Assembly (NCBI RefSeq): GCF_001306145.1
Contig: NZ_LGKO01000002.1
Span: 1,240,001-1,304,000, forward strand
DNA length: 64,000 bases
From: Thermanaerothrix daxensis
GTDB taxonomy: Bacteria > Chloroflexota > Anaerolineae > Anaerolineales > Anaerolineaceae
Reading direction: 5' to 3'
The position numbers and the translations under genes were made by a program. The notes below the pieces were generated by a model, which was not told where the DNA came from, ran no database searches, and was given only the letters and a program-made list of their open reading frames with translations. This document shows positions 34,250 to 43,068 of the stretch, piece by piece. The first letter of the stretch is position 1, and the number at the start of each line of letters is the position of its first letter.

Positions 34250-35616
34250 ACCCTTCTAAACCCCATCGCGAGATTTCCATCCGGGTTGAAAACCTGGGTA
34301 AACGCTATCAAATCGGGCAGGGAGCACAGCCTGCGTATCACACCCTGCGTGACCAGATTTCGACTCTGGTTACCCAACCGCTGCGTTGGATGGGTATCAG
34401 GGCAAAGGAGGATTTAGCGCCACGATATGATGAGAACGAGTTCCGTATCTGGGCATTACGCGGTGTTTCGTTTGAAGTACGCCAGGGGGAAGTAATTGGC
34501 ATTGTAGGGAGAAACGGTGCTGGTAAGAGTACTTTGCTCAAAATTCTGACCCGCATCACCATTCCCACCGAAGGGAGTGTGGATTTATGGGGCCGAGTGG
34601 GCTCGTTGTTGGAGGTGGGAACAGGCTTTCACAAGGAATTGACTGGCCGGGAAAATGTGTACCTCAATGGTGCGATCCTGGGGATGAAAAAAGGTGAAAT
34701 CGCCCGCAAGTTTGATGAAATCGTTACCTTTGCAGAGGTAGAGCGCTTTATCGACACGCCGGTCAAATATTATTCTAGCGGGATGGCCATGCGCCTGGCG
34801 TTTGCAGTGGCGGCGCATTTGGAACCGGAAATCTTACTGGTGGATGAGGTGCTGGCTGTTGGCGATGCGGCTTTTCAGAAAAAGTGCCTGGATAAGATGG
34901 AAGAAGTGGGGCGGGCAGGGCGCACCATTTTGTTTGTGTCTCATCACATGCCGGCCATTGTTCGTTTGTGTGAACGGGCTATCTGGTTACAGGACGGACA
35001 AATTTATCGTGAGGGACCCGCCTATCAGATCGTTAGCGAGTACCTTAGCGAGTCGTTGGGAACCACCCCCATTCGTGAGTGGCCAGACTTAATGAGCGCC
35101 CCCGGGGATGAGGTGGTGCGGTTACAAGCCATCCGGATCCGCAATGCGCAAGGTGAGATTACCGATACGTTTGATATCCGGGAGCCGGTTGGAATCGAAA
35201 TGGAATATGTGGTCCTGAAAGGTGGGTACGCCTTACATGCTGGCTTCAGCCTGCACAACGATGAAGGGCAGTGGTTGTTCGCCTCGCTAGATACCGACAT
35301 GGAATGGGATGCAAAACCCCGCCAACCAGGGCGCTATCGCAGTCTGGCCTGGATCCCCGGGAATTTTCTGGCTGAGGGGACCATGATGGTTGGGCCGTCC
35401 ATTCGCACGGAAGACCCTGAGATATTGCATCTCTATGAGCCGGAGACGGTGGCTTTTCAGGTCACCGAGCGCCCCGGCCTCGGACCGAGCAGTCGAATGG
35501 GATTTGTGGGGCATTTTCCGGGGGTTGTGCGTCCGTTTCTCAAGTGGGAAACCCATTTACTGGATCCCAATCCCTGGAATGGCCGCCCGGGGTTGCGGGT
35601 GGAGAATCTGCCATGA
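34246..35616 (+). CDS. wzt: ABC polysaccharide export ATPase with C-terminal glycan-binding domain (Wzt type)
   Basis: 456 residues. ATPase in about residues 1-260 with Walker A GRNGAGKST, the Wzt-type signature YSSGMAMRLAFA and Walker B EILLVDEVLAVGD. Residues about 285-440 form a beta-sandwich domain like the Wzt C-terminal domain, which recognises the chain-end modification of the glycan before export. Its presence implies that the glycan here carries a terminal cap, for which the Kdo and methyltransferase genes downstream are candidates. Translationally coupled at both ends. Confidence 0.92.
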   Translation: MNPSKPHREISIRVENLGKRYQIGQGAQPAYHTLRDQISTLVTQPLRWMGIRAKEDLAPRYDENEFRIWALRGVSFEVRQGEVIGIVGRNGAGKSTLLKILTRITIPTEGSVDLWGRVGSLLEVGTGFHKELTGRENVYLNGAILGMKKGEIARKFDEIVTFAEVERFIDTPVKYYSSGMAMRLAFAVAAHLEPEILLVDEVLAVGDAAFQKKCLDKMEEVGRAGRTILFVSHHMPAIVRLCERAIWLQDGQIYREGPAYQIVSEYLSESLGTTPIREWPDLMSAPGDEVVRLQAIRIRNAQGEITDTFDIREPVGIEMEYVVLKGGYALHAGFSLHNDEGQWLFASLDTDMEWDAKPRQPGRYRSLAWIPGNFLAEGTMMVGPSIRTEDPEILHLYEPETVAFQVTERPGLGPSSRMGFVGHFPGVVRPFLKWETHLLDPNPWNGRPGLRVENLP

Positions 35617-36590
35617 CCGCTGCATCGTCACCGTTGATTTCAATTGGGTTACCCGTTTACAACGGTGGGGCTTTTTTGGAACAGGCTGTGGACGCTATTC
35701 TGGCCCAAACCTGGGAGGATTTTGAACTCATTATTAGCGACAACGCCTCTACCGATGCTACCGAAGAAATTGCCCAGATGTACACCAAACGGGATCGGCG
35801 TGTGCGATACGTGCGCAATCCGGAGAATCGTGGGGCGGCGTTCAACTACAACCAGACGGTAGCCCTGGCGCGGGGTAAGTTCTTCAAATGGGCAGCGGCT
35901 GATGATTGGATAGCTCCCACCTTTTTAGAGACTTGCCTGAGTCCACTTCAAGCGGATGAGACGGTGATCCTGGTCTATCCTCATACTGTTATGGTGGATG
36001 CTTCTGGGCAGACCATTGAGATCTACCAGGATGAACTTCACTTGACGGAGGAGGATCCGGGCAGGCGGTTTGCCCATTTTCTGGCCCGTTTCCGTCGTAA
36101 AGACAAATGCAATGCGGTGTTTGGACTTATTCGGATGGTTGGACTGCGGCAAACGCGTCTGATTGATTGTTTTACCTCTTCAGACATCACGCTGTTGGGG
36201 GAACTGGCCTTGCTTGGGAAGATGGTGGAGATTCCAAAAGGGCTATTTTATCGGCGTGATCACCCGGGATCGAGCGTGCGGGCGCTTAAGCCGGCCGAGC
36301 GAACGGCCTGGTTTGACCCGTCACTAAAGGGAGCTCGCTCGTATGTTCAATGGCGACTGGGATGGGAGTTTATGCGTTCGCTGGTGCGTTTGCCGCTTTC
36401 GTTGAGGACGCGGTTAATCGGCATGTTAGAAGTGATGCGCTGGGGCTTATGGCGGCGCAGGCTGCTGGGCGCAGAGGCTCAAATCTGGATGTGGTATCAG
36501 GCACAACGGCTTCCTTCCCCGGTGTACGCGGGTTTACGTTCTCTCTGGCATTGGGCGCGAAATTCGGCGCATAAATCTCTGGAGTTGTAA
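35613..36590 (+). CDS. Glycosyltransferase family 2
   Basis: About 325 residues. ATG 35613 overlaps the wzt stop as ATGA and has GGTGGAG upstream; a longer frame from 35544 inside wzt is not needed. GT-A features: PLISIGLPVYNGGAFL start, ISDNASTD nucleotide-binding block, and AADDW as the DxD-type metal site. The C-terminal region is basic and amphipathic, suggesting membrane association. Donor and acceptor sugars cannot be read. Confidence 0.9.
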   Translation: MTAASSPLISIGLPVYNGGAFLEQAVDAILAQTWEDFELIISDNASTDATEEIAQMYTKRDRRVRYVRNPENRGAAFNYNQTVALARGKFFKWAAADDWIAPTFLETCLSPLQADETVILVYPHTVMVDASGQTIEIYQDELHLTEEDPGRRFAHFLARFRRKDKCNAVFGLIRMVGLRQTRLIDCFTSSDITLLGELALLGKMVEIPKGLFYRRDHPGSSVRALKPAERTAWFDPSLKGARSYVQWRLGWEFMRSLVRLPLSLRTRLIGMLEVMRWGLWRRRLLGAEAQIWMWYQAQRLPSPVYAGLRSLWHWARNSAHKSLEL

Positions 36591-36654
36591 AAGGTTTGCC
36601 ACACTGATTTGTGATCTTTTGAAAACTCGGGACTTAACTCATCAGGAGGAAAAC

Positions 36655-38952
36655 ATGAAAACAAGTAAGCAGTGGTTGGTTAGGGCAGGCTATGCACTGA
36701 TTCTGCTGAGTCTGGTGATGGGGGGAATGCTTTTTTCACCTCAGAACATTGTTTTTGCAGATACCAGCGGGCCTTCCATCAACGTGTGGTATGGCACTAC
36801 CCAGTATTTCGGAGATCCTGGGGTGCCGGGGCGTCAAATTTACATTTTGGGCAATGTAACCGACTCGGATGGGGTGAAGCTCTTACAGTATTCGCTAAAT
36901 GGCGGCCCATTTATTAATCTAAAAATTGGGCCCTATCCTGCGTCCCCAAATGGCCCACGCTTGCTCTATGGGACTGGGGATTTTGCAGTTGAACTGTTTG
37001 ATGGAGAACTTAAAGAAGGGGCAAATCGGCTTGATTTATATGCCAAAGATCATCTTGGATATTCTACGACCCAAATCGTCACCATTTTTTATACCCACAA
37101 CAAGAAGTGGCCTCTGCCTGCCAATATTGCCTGGAATCCTGATCCTTTAGTGTGGCAAAAGCAAGCCCAGGTGCTGACGGGTTTGTGGACGTTCAGCTCA
37201 AATGCAGTTCGTTCATTAGCAATGGGCTATGATCGGATGATCGCTATCGGGGATATGGGGTGGCGAGACTATGAGGTGCAAGTCAACATCACCATCCACG
37301 AGGTTGACGGTACCAATGGCTTTAACGCGCCCAGTTATGGGCCGGGAGTGGGGTTGTTACTGCGCTGGACCGGGCATACTGACGAGCCTTATACAGACGT
37401 TGGGGAACATTGTGATCAGCCCAAATGTGGTTATCTGCCGTACGGGGCCATTGGCTGGTTACGCTGGCAAGATTCCAGCGATCTTTCAGACGTGGACTTG
37501 CAATTGCTAATCAACAATCCCTTGCTCCCAAATTCGTCAGATTGGGCCGTTAATCAAGGGGATACTTTTACGTTCAAAATGCGAGTCGAGACGCTGAGCG
37601 ATGGTCGTCCGAAGTATTCGCTCAAAGTCTGGAAGAGCGATCAATCCGAACCTTCTAATTGGACATTAGAAGGTATAGGTCAAGCAGGCGATCCTATTTC
37701 GGGTTCGGTTGTCCTGTTGGCCCATCATGTGGACGCTACTTTTGGGAATGTCTCGGTGACGCCATTGAACCTTGATCTGCCTGAATCCACCGCTCAATCG
37801 GATGATTTCAATATGTGTGCTCTTGATACCACCCGATGGACAGTTGTCAACCCGGTTGGAGATGGCAGCCAGGGAATTGAAGAGCCCTTCACCGCTAATG
37901 CTCATCTTTCCTTTGTCCTACCCGGCGGAGTTGAGCACGATATGAATGCCCGTGATGCACTGGGAGGGAATCGAGCCGTTCGAGTGGTTCAGCCAATTAA
38001 TGACACCGATTTCATCTTTGAAGCGAAATTTGATAGTTCGGTACAATCCACGAGCACACTTCAACGGCCTCTCCAGGGTATGATGGTTGAGGAAAGCGCC
38101 ACCCCCGCCATGCGCTGGATCCGGGCAGATTTCTACAGTCAGGGCAACGGCACCCGTCTATATGTGGCAACCTATGAGGGGCCGCTGAATGTTCGGTCGG
38201 GTAGCCAGGAGGGAAAACTGGTGTGGTTTGATGCACCCGTGATCGAAGGAAATCCTGCTCCTTTGTACTTGCGTATGGAGCGATACGGGAGTCGCTGGCT
38301 TATTTCTATCAAAGGCCCTACGGATACTGATTGGCGCACAGTGGTAAATGTGCCTTTCCTGGTTCAAACCGCTCGGGTTGGGTTATATGCGGGAAATGCG
38401 TATGGTAGTAACTCTCCGGCTTTTACAGCCAAGGTGGATTACTTCCAGAACCTGGCCAGTCCAATCACAGCCGAGGATGCTGCACGGAACACCCTCGAGG
38501 TCAGCATCAATCCGCAAGGTGGGGGTACAGTCATCAAGGCGCCCGATAAGACGGAATATGCTTGCGGGGATACAGTTGGTCTGCTGGCAAGTGCCAACAC
38601 GGGTTACACCTTTGCAAACTGGAGCGGTGACCTGGTTGGGACATCTTCTTCTGGCACGGTGACCATGAATGGTCCCAAGGCCGTGACGGCTAATTTCAAT
38701 CCTATCCCTTACACCCTTACTGTCAACACAGTAGGGAACGGTGTGGTTACCAAGAGCCCTGATAAAACCACTTACACCTATGGAGAGATAGTGACATTGA
38801 CGGCTGTGCCCCAGGCGGGGTGGGGCTTTGCGGGTTGGAGTGGAGGCGCGAGCGGGACCGCAAATCCAGTTGCAATCACAATAACTGGAAACACCACCGT
38901 GACGGCCACCTTCTCAGTCAATCGAATTTTCATCCCACTCGTCCTGCGCTAA
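36655..38952 (+). CDS. Large exported protein with two InlB B-type repeats and C-terminal IFIPLVLR tag
   Basis: About 765 residues from ATG 36655 (AGGAGGA upstream). Signal peptide ends near VFADT. Residues about 30-130 look Ig-like; two related lectin/jelly-roll-like domains follow (about 150-370 and 390-610, each with a DVxLQLL- or VGLYAGNAY-like strand pattern). Two divergent InlB B-type repeats (GYTFANWSGD and GWGFAGWSGG cores) occupy about 620-755, and the protein ends RIFIPLVLR. An extracellular adhesive or glycan-binding role is inferred. It interrupts the glycan locus but is on the same strand; it may decorate or bind the product. Confidence 0.8.
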   Translation: MKTSKQWLVRAGYALILLSLVMGGMLFSPQNIVFADTSGPSINVWYGTTQYFGDPGVPGRQIYILGNVTDSDGVKLLQYSLNGGPFINLKIGPYPASPNGPRLLYGTGDFAVELFDGELKEGANRLDLYAKDHLGYSTTQIVTIFYTHNKKWPLPANIAWNPDPLVWQKQAQVLTGLWTFSSNAVRSLAMGYDRMIAIGDMGWRDYEVQVNITIHEVDGTNGFNAPSYGPGVGLLLRWTGHTDEPYTDVGEHCDQPKCGYLPYGAIGWLRWQDSSDLSDVDLQLLINNPLLPNSSDWAVNQGDTFTFKMRVETLSDGRPKYSLKVWKSDQSEPSNWTLEGIGQAGDPISGSVVLLAHHVDATFGNVSVTPLNLDLPESTAQSDDFNMCALDTTRWTVVNPVGDGSQGIEEPFTANAHLSFVLPGGVEHDMNARDALGGNRAVRVVQPINDTDFIFEAKFDSSVQSTSTLQRPLQGMMVEESATPAMRWIRADFYSQGNGTRLYVATYEGPLNVRSGSQEGKLVWFDAPVIEGNPAPLYLRMERYGSRWLISIKGPTDTDWRTVVNVPFLVQTARVGLYAGNAYGSNSPAFTAKVDYFQNLASPITAEDAARNTLEVSINPQGGGTVIKAPDKTEYACGDTVGLLASANTGYTFANWSGDLVGTSSSGTVTMNGPKAVTANFNPIPYTLTVNTVGNGVVTKSPDKTTYTYGEIVTLTAVPQAGWGFAGWSGGASGTANPVAITITGNTTVTATFSVNRIFIPLVLR

Positions 38953-38960
38953 ACGGTACT

Positions 38961-39001
38961 GCTTGAGGGTGAGGGATGGGAAAGATCCCTCACCCTCAAG
39001 C
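38961..39001 (+). terminator. Very strong hairpin after the exported repeat protein
   Basis: GCTTGAGGGTGAGGGAT and ATCCCTCACCCTCAAGC form a perfect 17-bp stem with a 7-base loop, nine bases after the stop codon. There is no T tract, so it may act as an mRNA stabiliser or a partial terminator. Confidence 0.65.
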
Positions 39002-39044
39002 CCTTCGATCTTGTAGTAGTAAACGCACGGAAAAGAGAGGCCCC

Positions 39045-40901
39045 ATGCCCGGATTGTTCGGTATATTGAACGAAGAAGCGCCCGTCCAAGCCTTTGACCT
39101 GCACAAAATGGCCCAATTATTAAAACCCGAGATCCAGGGTATTTCAGAAGTGTGGCTTGACGACACGGGCATCCTGGGGTGGGGGCGCGAGGTATTAGAG
39201 TATGTGCTTCCTCCGGGTCAGCCTATAACCGGGGAGGGCGAGATCTTTATTTTATTGGATGGTGAGATTGTAGAGTGCCGAGAGGCGGGGCAGGTCAATC
39301 GCTTTGTGCTTGATACCTATCGCCGCGGGGGCTGTGAGGCATTAGGGCATCTAAATGGAGGGGTGTGTGCAGGGATCTGGGAGCGCAGGCCTGGCCGTTT
39401 GACCCTTCTAACGGATTATCTCGGTTTACGGCCACTTTTCTACATCCATCAGCCGGGCCGATTGGCTTTTGCCAGTGAGATCAAGGCATTACTGGCTTTG
39501 AATTGGCTCAGACCTCAGATAAACGAAGAAGCTCTGGCCGAGTGGTTGGCTTTTGAGGTGGTGGATGGGGATCGTACGCTCTTTGAGGGGGTAAAGCGAC
39601 TGCCGCCGGGGGCGATGTTGGTTTGGGAGAAGGGGCAAATAACGGTTTGTCAATATGCCCAACCCTGTTATGTCGAAAACGGGAAGGGCTGGTCAGAATC
39701 CCGGTGGGTTGAGACGTTTATTGAGGGGTTACGACAAAGCCTCCAACGACGATTGGGATCCCCAGATGGTTTTGTTTTGCCCCTGAGTGGCGGATTGGAC
39801 TCTCGTTTTCTACTAGCCTTGCTTTACGCAGATCTGCGTCATCCATTGCCTTTAGTCACCTATGGAGGCAAAGGGAGTCGTGATGTCGAGCGCGCCAGGA
39901 AGATGGCGGAGATGACTCGATATCCCCATCAGGTCCTTTACCTGGAAAATGATTATCTGTCACACTTTGCCAGACCCTGCCTTGAGCGTACGGAAGGTTT
40001 TCTAAATATTATTGATTCCCACGGCTGGGTGCTTAATCGCCTTTCTTCGGTCTATAAGGTGCTGGTTTTGGGAAATGGCGCCGATCTTTTCCTAAACACG
40101 GCTGAATCGAGCTACCCACCGGAAATTAGGGCAATTTCTGATCCTTTTGACGCTTATTTTGCGTATATCAATGATTTGTTCAAGCTCAGCGAATGGAAAT
40201 ATTGGTTTACCCCAGGTTTTGTGAAGCGTTTTCTGGATTTACCCCGGCAACGCATTGAGGAGGAAATTGCTCACACTCCAGGTTCTACCTTGGCCTTGAG
40301 ACTGGATACCCATCGCCTTTTCTTCTATGAGGTTGATTACATTCTGCACGGACTTAATGTGATTCGTCCTCGTTTCGAATACACGGAACCTTATTTGGAT
40401 CGTGATCTAGTCGAGTTAATGCTTTCATTACCCCCCGATTTACGGAAAAAACGAAGGTTACAAAAATTGGCCTTAATGCGCCTTAGCCCGGAACTGGCAC
40501 GGGTCGAGGGTGGACCGCTTGCCCACCCGAGTGCTTTGGATCGGTGGTTGGATCGCTTTACCCGACGTTGGCGATGGGGACTCAGGCGCCTAAAGGTGAT
40601 TCAAGATGCCCACTTGGCCCTTCCGTCATCGACCTTTGCAGATGTCCATCAATTACTACGTTTAAAACCTAATCGTCAGTGGCTTGAGAAGATACTGCTC
40701 GGCTCGCGTTTTTTAGAGCGGGGATGGTTTCGCCCAGAGGCGGTACGCCAAGCGTTTTATGAACATATGCATGGACAGCACAACTACACACGCCAATTAG
40801 GGGCTATGGCAACGATAGAGATGTTGGTGCAACATTTTATTGAAGAGCAACCCGAGGGCTATCATGAGATAGCGATGGTAAAAGTGGGTGAGGAAGCGTA
40901 G
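39045..40901 (+). CDS. Asparagine-synthase-like protein lacking the glutaminase cysteine
   Basis: About 618 residues. ATG 39045 is preferred: GAGAGG precedes it, while the earlier ATG 38976 is buried in the 17-bp hairpin. The N-terminal class II glutamine-amidotransferase fold is recognisable (MPGLFGI, LTDYLGLRPLFY, ASEIKALL) but the invariant cysteine after Met is replaced by proline, so it should not hydrolyse glutamine. The C-terminal synthetase domain keeps the pyrophosphate loop SGGLDS (residues 248-253). Such proteins in glycan loci may amidate or otherwise activate carboxylates using another nitrogen source. The next gene starts directly after the stop. Confidence 0.85.
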   Translation: MPGLFGILNEEAPVQAFDLHKMAQLLKPEIQGISEVWLDDTGILGWGREVLEYVLPPGQPITGEGEIFILLDGEIVECREAGQVNRFVLDTYRRGGCEALGHLNGGVCAGIWERRPGRLTLLTDYLGLRPLFYIHQPGRLAFASEIKALLALNWLRPQINEEALAEWLAFEVVDGDRTLFEGVKRLPPGAMLVWEKGQITVCQYAQPCYVENGKGWSESRWVETFIEGLRQSLQRRLGSPDGFVLPLSGGLDSRFLLALLYADLRHPLPLVTYGGKGSRDVERARKMAEMTRYPHQVLYLENDYLSHFARPCLERTEGFLNIIDSHGWVLNRLSSVYKVLVLGNGADLFLNTAESSYPPEIRAISDPFDAYFAYINDLFKLSEWKYWFTPGFVKRFLDLPRQRIEEEIAHTPGSTLALRLDTHRLFFYEVDYILHGLNVIRPRFEYTEPYLDRDLVELMLSLPPDLRKKRRLQKLALMRLSPELARVEGGPLAHPSALDRWLDRFTRRWRWGLRRLKVIQDAHLALPSSTFADVHQLLRLKPNRQWLEKILLGSRFLERGWFRPEAVRQAFYEHMHGQHNYTRQLGAMATIEMLVQHFIEEQPEGYHEIAMVKVGEEA

Positions 40902-42053
40902 ATGGTTAGTGAGCCTTTGACAACAGGGATGCATAGATTGGAGATTGAGGGATGGGAACGGGCGCTGTTAGCCCCTTATCGTCTTACCTCGCTCATGCGA
41001 CACCGACTGGATAGATTTCTAAAGAATATTTTTACCCAGTGGATTCGACTGGCTTTTGACGCGCCTAACACCTGGTTTCGTGGGTTTTTCCTGGGGGCAA
41101 CGATGGCTTTATGGCGATGGAGCCACTTCTTTTTGCGTCAATTGGAATTAGATGTGTACTTAATGCAAGGGAAATCAACAATAGGGGAGGGGGGCATCCG
41201 AGTGGTTTATGTGGGGGATAAACTACGGTATCGGTATTTGATAAGCCGTTTATTTGTCAATGGGGAAGCAACTCAGGATGGGCATTGGCGTGTTCCATTC
41301 TGGCAACTTGCTGGGCTGGGTGAAGCGTTGGGGAGTCTCAGGGCCGATTTGGTGATCTTTGAGCTCCCTGAAGTTGTGCAAAAGGTTTACAAAGGGAAAA
41401 TTGATGCCGAATCGCCAGATAGTTTGCAAATGATCTTTGCTTTTCAGCCCGGTGAGGATGAGGAACAGATTGTGAGGCGCATGAAGTCCCAGAAAGAAGC
41501 TTTTCGGCGGTTTCGTAAGGCTGGCTATAGGATTGTAGAGGGGGATAGTGCCCGTGACTTCAATTTCTTTTATGAACGGATGCATGTCCCGTACATTAAG
41601 AGACGTCATGGAGGTTATGCGGATATCGGAAGCCCAGATGTCATGTATCAACTTTGCAAACAGGCGCGCTTGAGGTTTGTCTGTCTGCCGGATGGTACGC
41701 GGATTGCCGGAACCCTTTCCATGATGAGCAGGAAGGTCTATCACTGGCTGTTTATAGGGATTTTGGACGGAGATTGGAACCATGTAAGGAATGGGGCGGC
41801 GGGTTTTATGTATTACCAGGAAATCCTAAGCGCTTATCGGGAGGGGGCGAGACTGTTTGATGGCGGTGAAGCAATGCCATTCGAAGGGGATGGAGTTTTT
41901 CGGCATAAGCACTCATGGGGATTAGAACCCATTGAAAATCCCTGGCACACTAACCATTTGTTTTTCTGGACTCCCAATGGTTCCAAAGTGGCGCGACAGT
42001 GGCTGGTTACATATCGCCCTATAGCGAAAGTGCGTCCTGCCCATATCTGCTAG
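40902..42053 (+). CDS. FemAB/GNAT-like acyltransferase
   Basis: 383 residues. The second half (about 190-350) resembles the GNAT domain of FemAB-like or BioF2-like proteins: MKSQKEAFRRFRKAGYRI, FFYERMHVPYIKRRHGG, FVCLPDGTRIAGTLSMMS and GAAGFMYYQEILSAYREGARLFDGG are in family order. These transfer acyl or aminoacyl groups to cell-surface acceptors. The first 190 residues are less familiar and contain one hydrophobic stretch. It abuts the asparagine-synthase-like gene with no gap, so the two may make and attach one substituent. Confidence 0.72.
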   Translation: MVSEPLTTGMHRLEIEGWERALLAPYRLTSLMRHRLDRFLKNIFTQWIRLAFDAPNTWFRGFFLGATMALWRWSHFFLRQLELDVYLMQGKSTIGEGGIRVVYVGDKLRYRYLISRLFVNGEATQDGHWRVPFWQLAGLGEALGSLRADLVIFELPEVVQKVYKGKIDAESPDSLQMIFAFQPGEDEEQIVRRMKSQKEAFRRFRKAGYRIVEGDSARDFNFFYERMHVPYIKRRHGGYADIGSPDVMYQLCKQARLRFVCLPDGTRIAGTLSMMSRKVYHWLFIGILDGDWNHVRNGAAGFMYYQEILSAYREGARLFDGGEAMPFEGDGVFRHKHSWGLEPIENPWHTNHLFFWTPNGSKVARQWLVTYRPIAKVRPAHIC

Positions 42054-42293
42054 TTGTTTTTTAAGTCTAAGGCTCAGTCTACATGGGTGACGAAATTCCC
42101 TTTATTAGGCGGCTTGTGCATTTCTACTCCTGAGAGATAGTCATGGAACTCTAGTATATTGATTATCGGTGTGCCCAATAACTTGTCAGTCGTTTTGCAC
42201 TGGTTAGAGCGCATGCGTCCGACTCAAACCGTACCATCAGTGTATAAGTACTAATCTCTGCGTTTTTCCTGCTTTTTAGAAAAGGAGGCTGTG
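42054..42293 (+). other. Intergenic region before rfbF
   Basis: 240 bases without a gene. TATAAG at 42243-42248 could be a -10 of an internal promoter; no firm -35. AAAGGAGG (42281-42288) is the rfbF ribosome-binding site. This is the largest gap inside the glycan locus and a natural place for a second promoter. Confidence 0.35.
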
Positions 42294-43067
42294 ATGAAAG
42301 TTGCCATACTGGCAGGTGGTTTTGGTTCACGCCTGGCCGAAGAGACCGAAGTTCGTCCCAAACCCATGGTGGAAATTGGCGGACGCCCCATTCTTTGGCA
42401 CATTATGCGGTATTACTCGGCGTTTGGGTTTAATCATTTTGTGATTGCCCTAGGGTATAAGGGTGAAATGATCAAACGTTACTTTGCGGATTATTGCATG
42501 ACGACCACCAACATGACGGTTGATTTTCGCACGAATCAGATCATTCCCCATAATGGACCGAAGCCGGATTGGGTGGTGGAACTGGTAGATACGGGAATAA
42601 AAACCCAGACCGGGGGGCGCATTAAGCGCTTGGCGCCTTACCTGGGTGATGAAACTTTTATGCTTACCTGGGGAGATGGCCTTTCGGACGTCAACTTACA
42701 TGATCTATTAGCATTTCATCGTGCTCATGGAAGATTGGCTACTCTGACCGCGGTGCGACCTCCGGCTCGTTACGGATATATGCACTTCGATGGTGATCAG
42801 GTGGTGGAATTTATGGAAAAACCTCAGTTAATGGAAGGGTGGATTAATGGCGCTTTCTTCGTATTAGAACCCGGCATTTTTGATTACATAGATGGCGATG
42901 AGACCGTGTGGGAACGGGAACCCATGGAGCGTCTAGCTCGCGAAGGGCAACTAATGGCTTATAAACACACTTCGTTTTGGCAATGCATGGATACGTTGCG
43001 CGAAAAGTATTTGTTGGAAAATATCTGGCAATCCGGGCAGGCACCCTGGAAAGTGTGGGAGGACTAA
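42294..43067 (+). CDS. rfbF: Glucose-1-phosphate cytidylyltransferase
   Basis: About 257 residues. Makes CDP-glucose from CTP and glucose 1-phosphate, entry to CDP-3,6-dideoxy and branched sugars. The full family signature is visible: AILAGGFGSRLAEET, RPKPMVEIGGRPILWHIM, WVVELVDTG, RIKRLAPYLGDETFMLTWGDGLSDV and FWQCMDTLREK. ATG 42294 has AAAGGAGG at ideal spacing, so GTG 42291 is not used. An SDR gene starts one base after the stop. No CDP-glucose 4,6-dehydratase (rfbG) is in the window. Confidence 0.95.
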   Translation: MKVAILAGGFGSRLAEETEVRPKPMVEIGGRPILWHIMRYYSAFGFNHFVIALGYKGEMIKRYFADYCMTTTNMTVDFRTNQIIPHNGPKPDWVVELVDTGIKTQTGGRIKRLAPYLGDETFMLTWGDGLSDVNLHDLLAFHRAHGRLATLTAVRPPARYGYMHFDGDQVVEFMEKPQLMEGWINGAFFVLEPGIFDYIDGDETVWEREPMERLAREGQLMAYKHTSFWQCMDTLREKYLLENIWQSGQAPWKVWED

Positions 43068-43068
43068 G

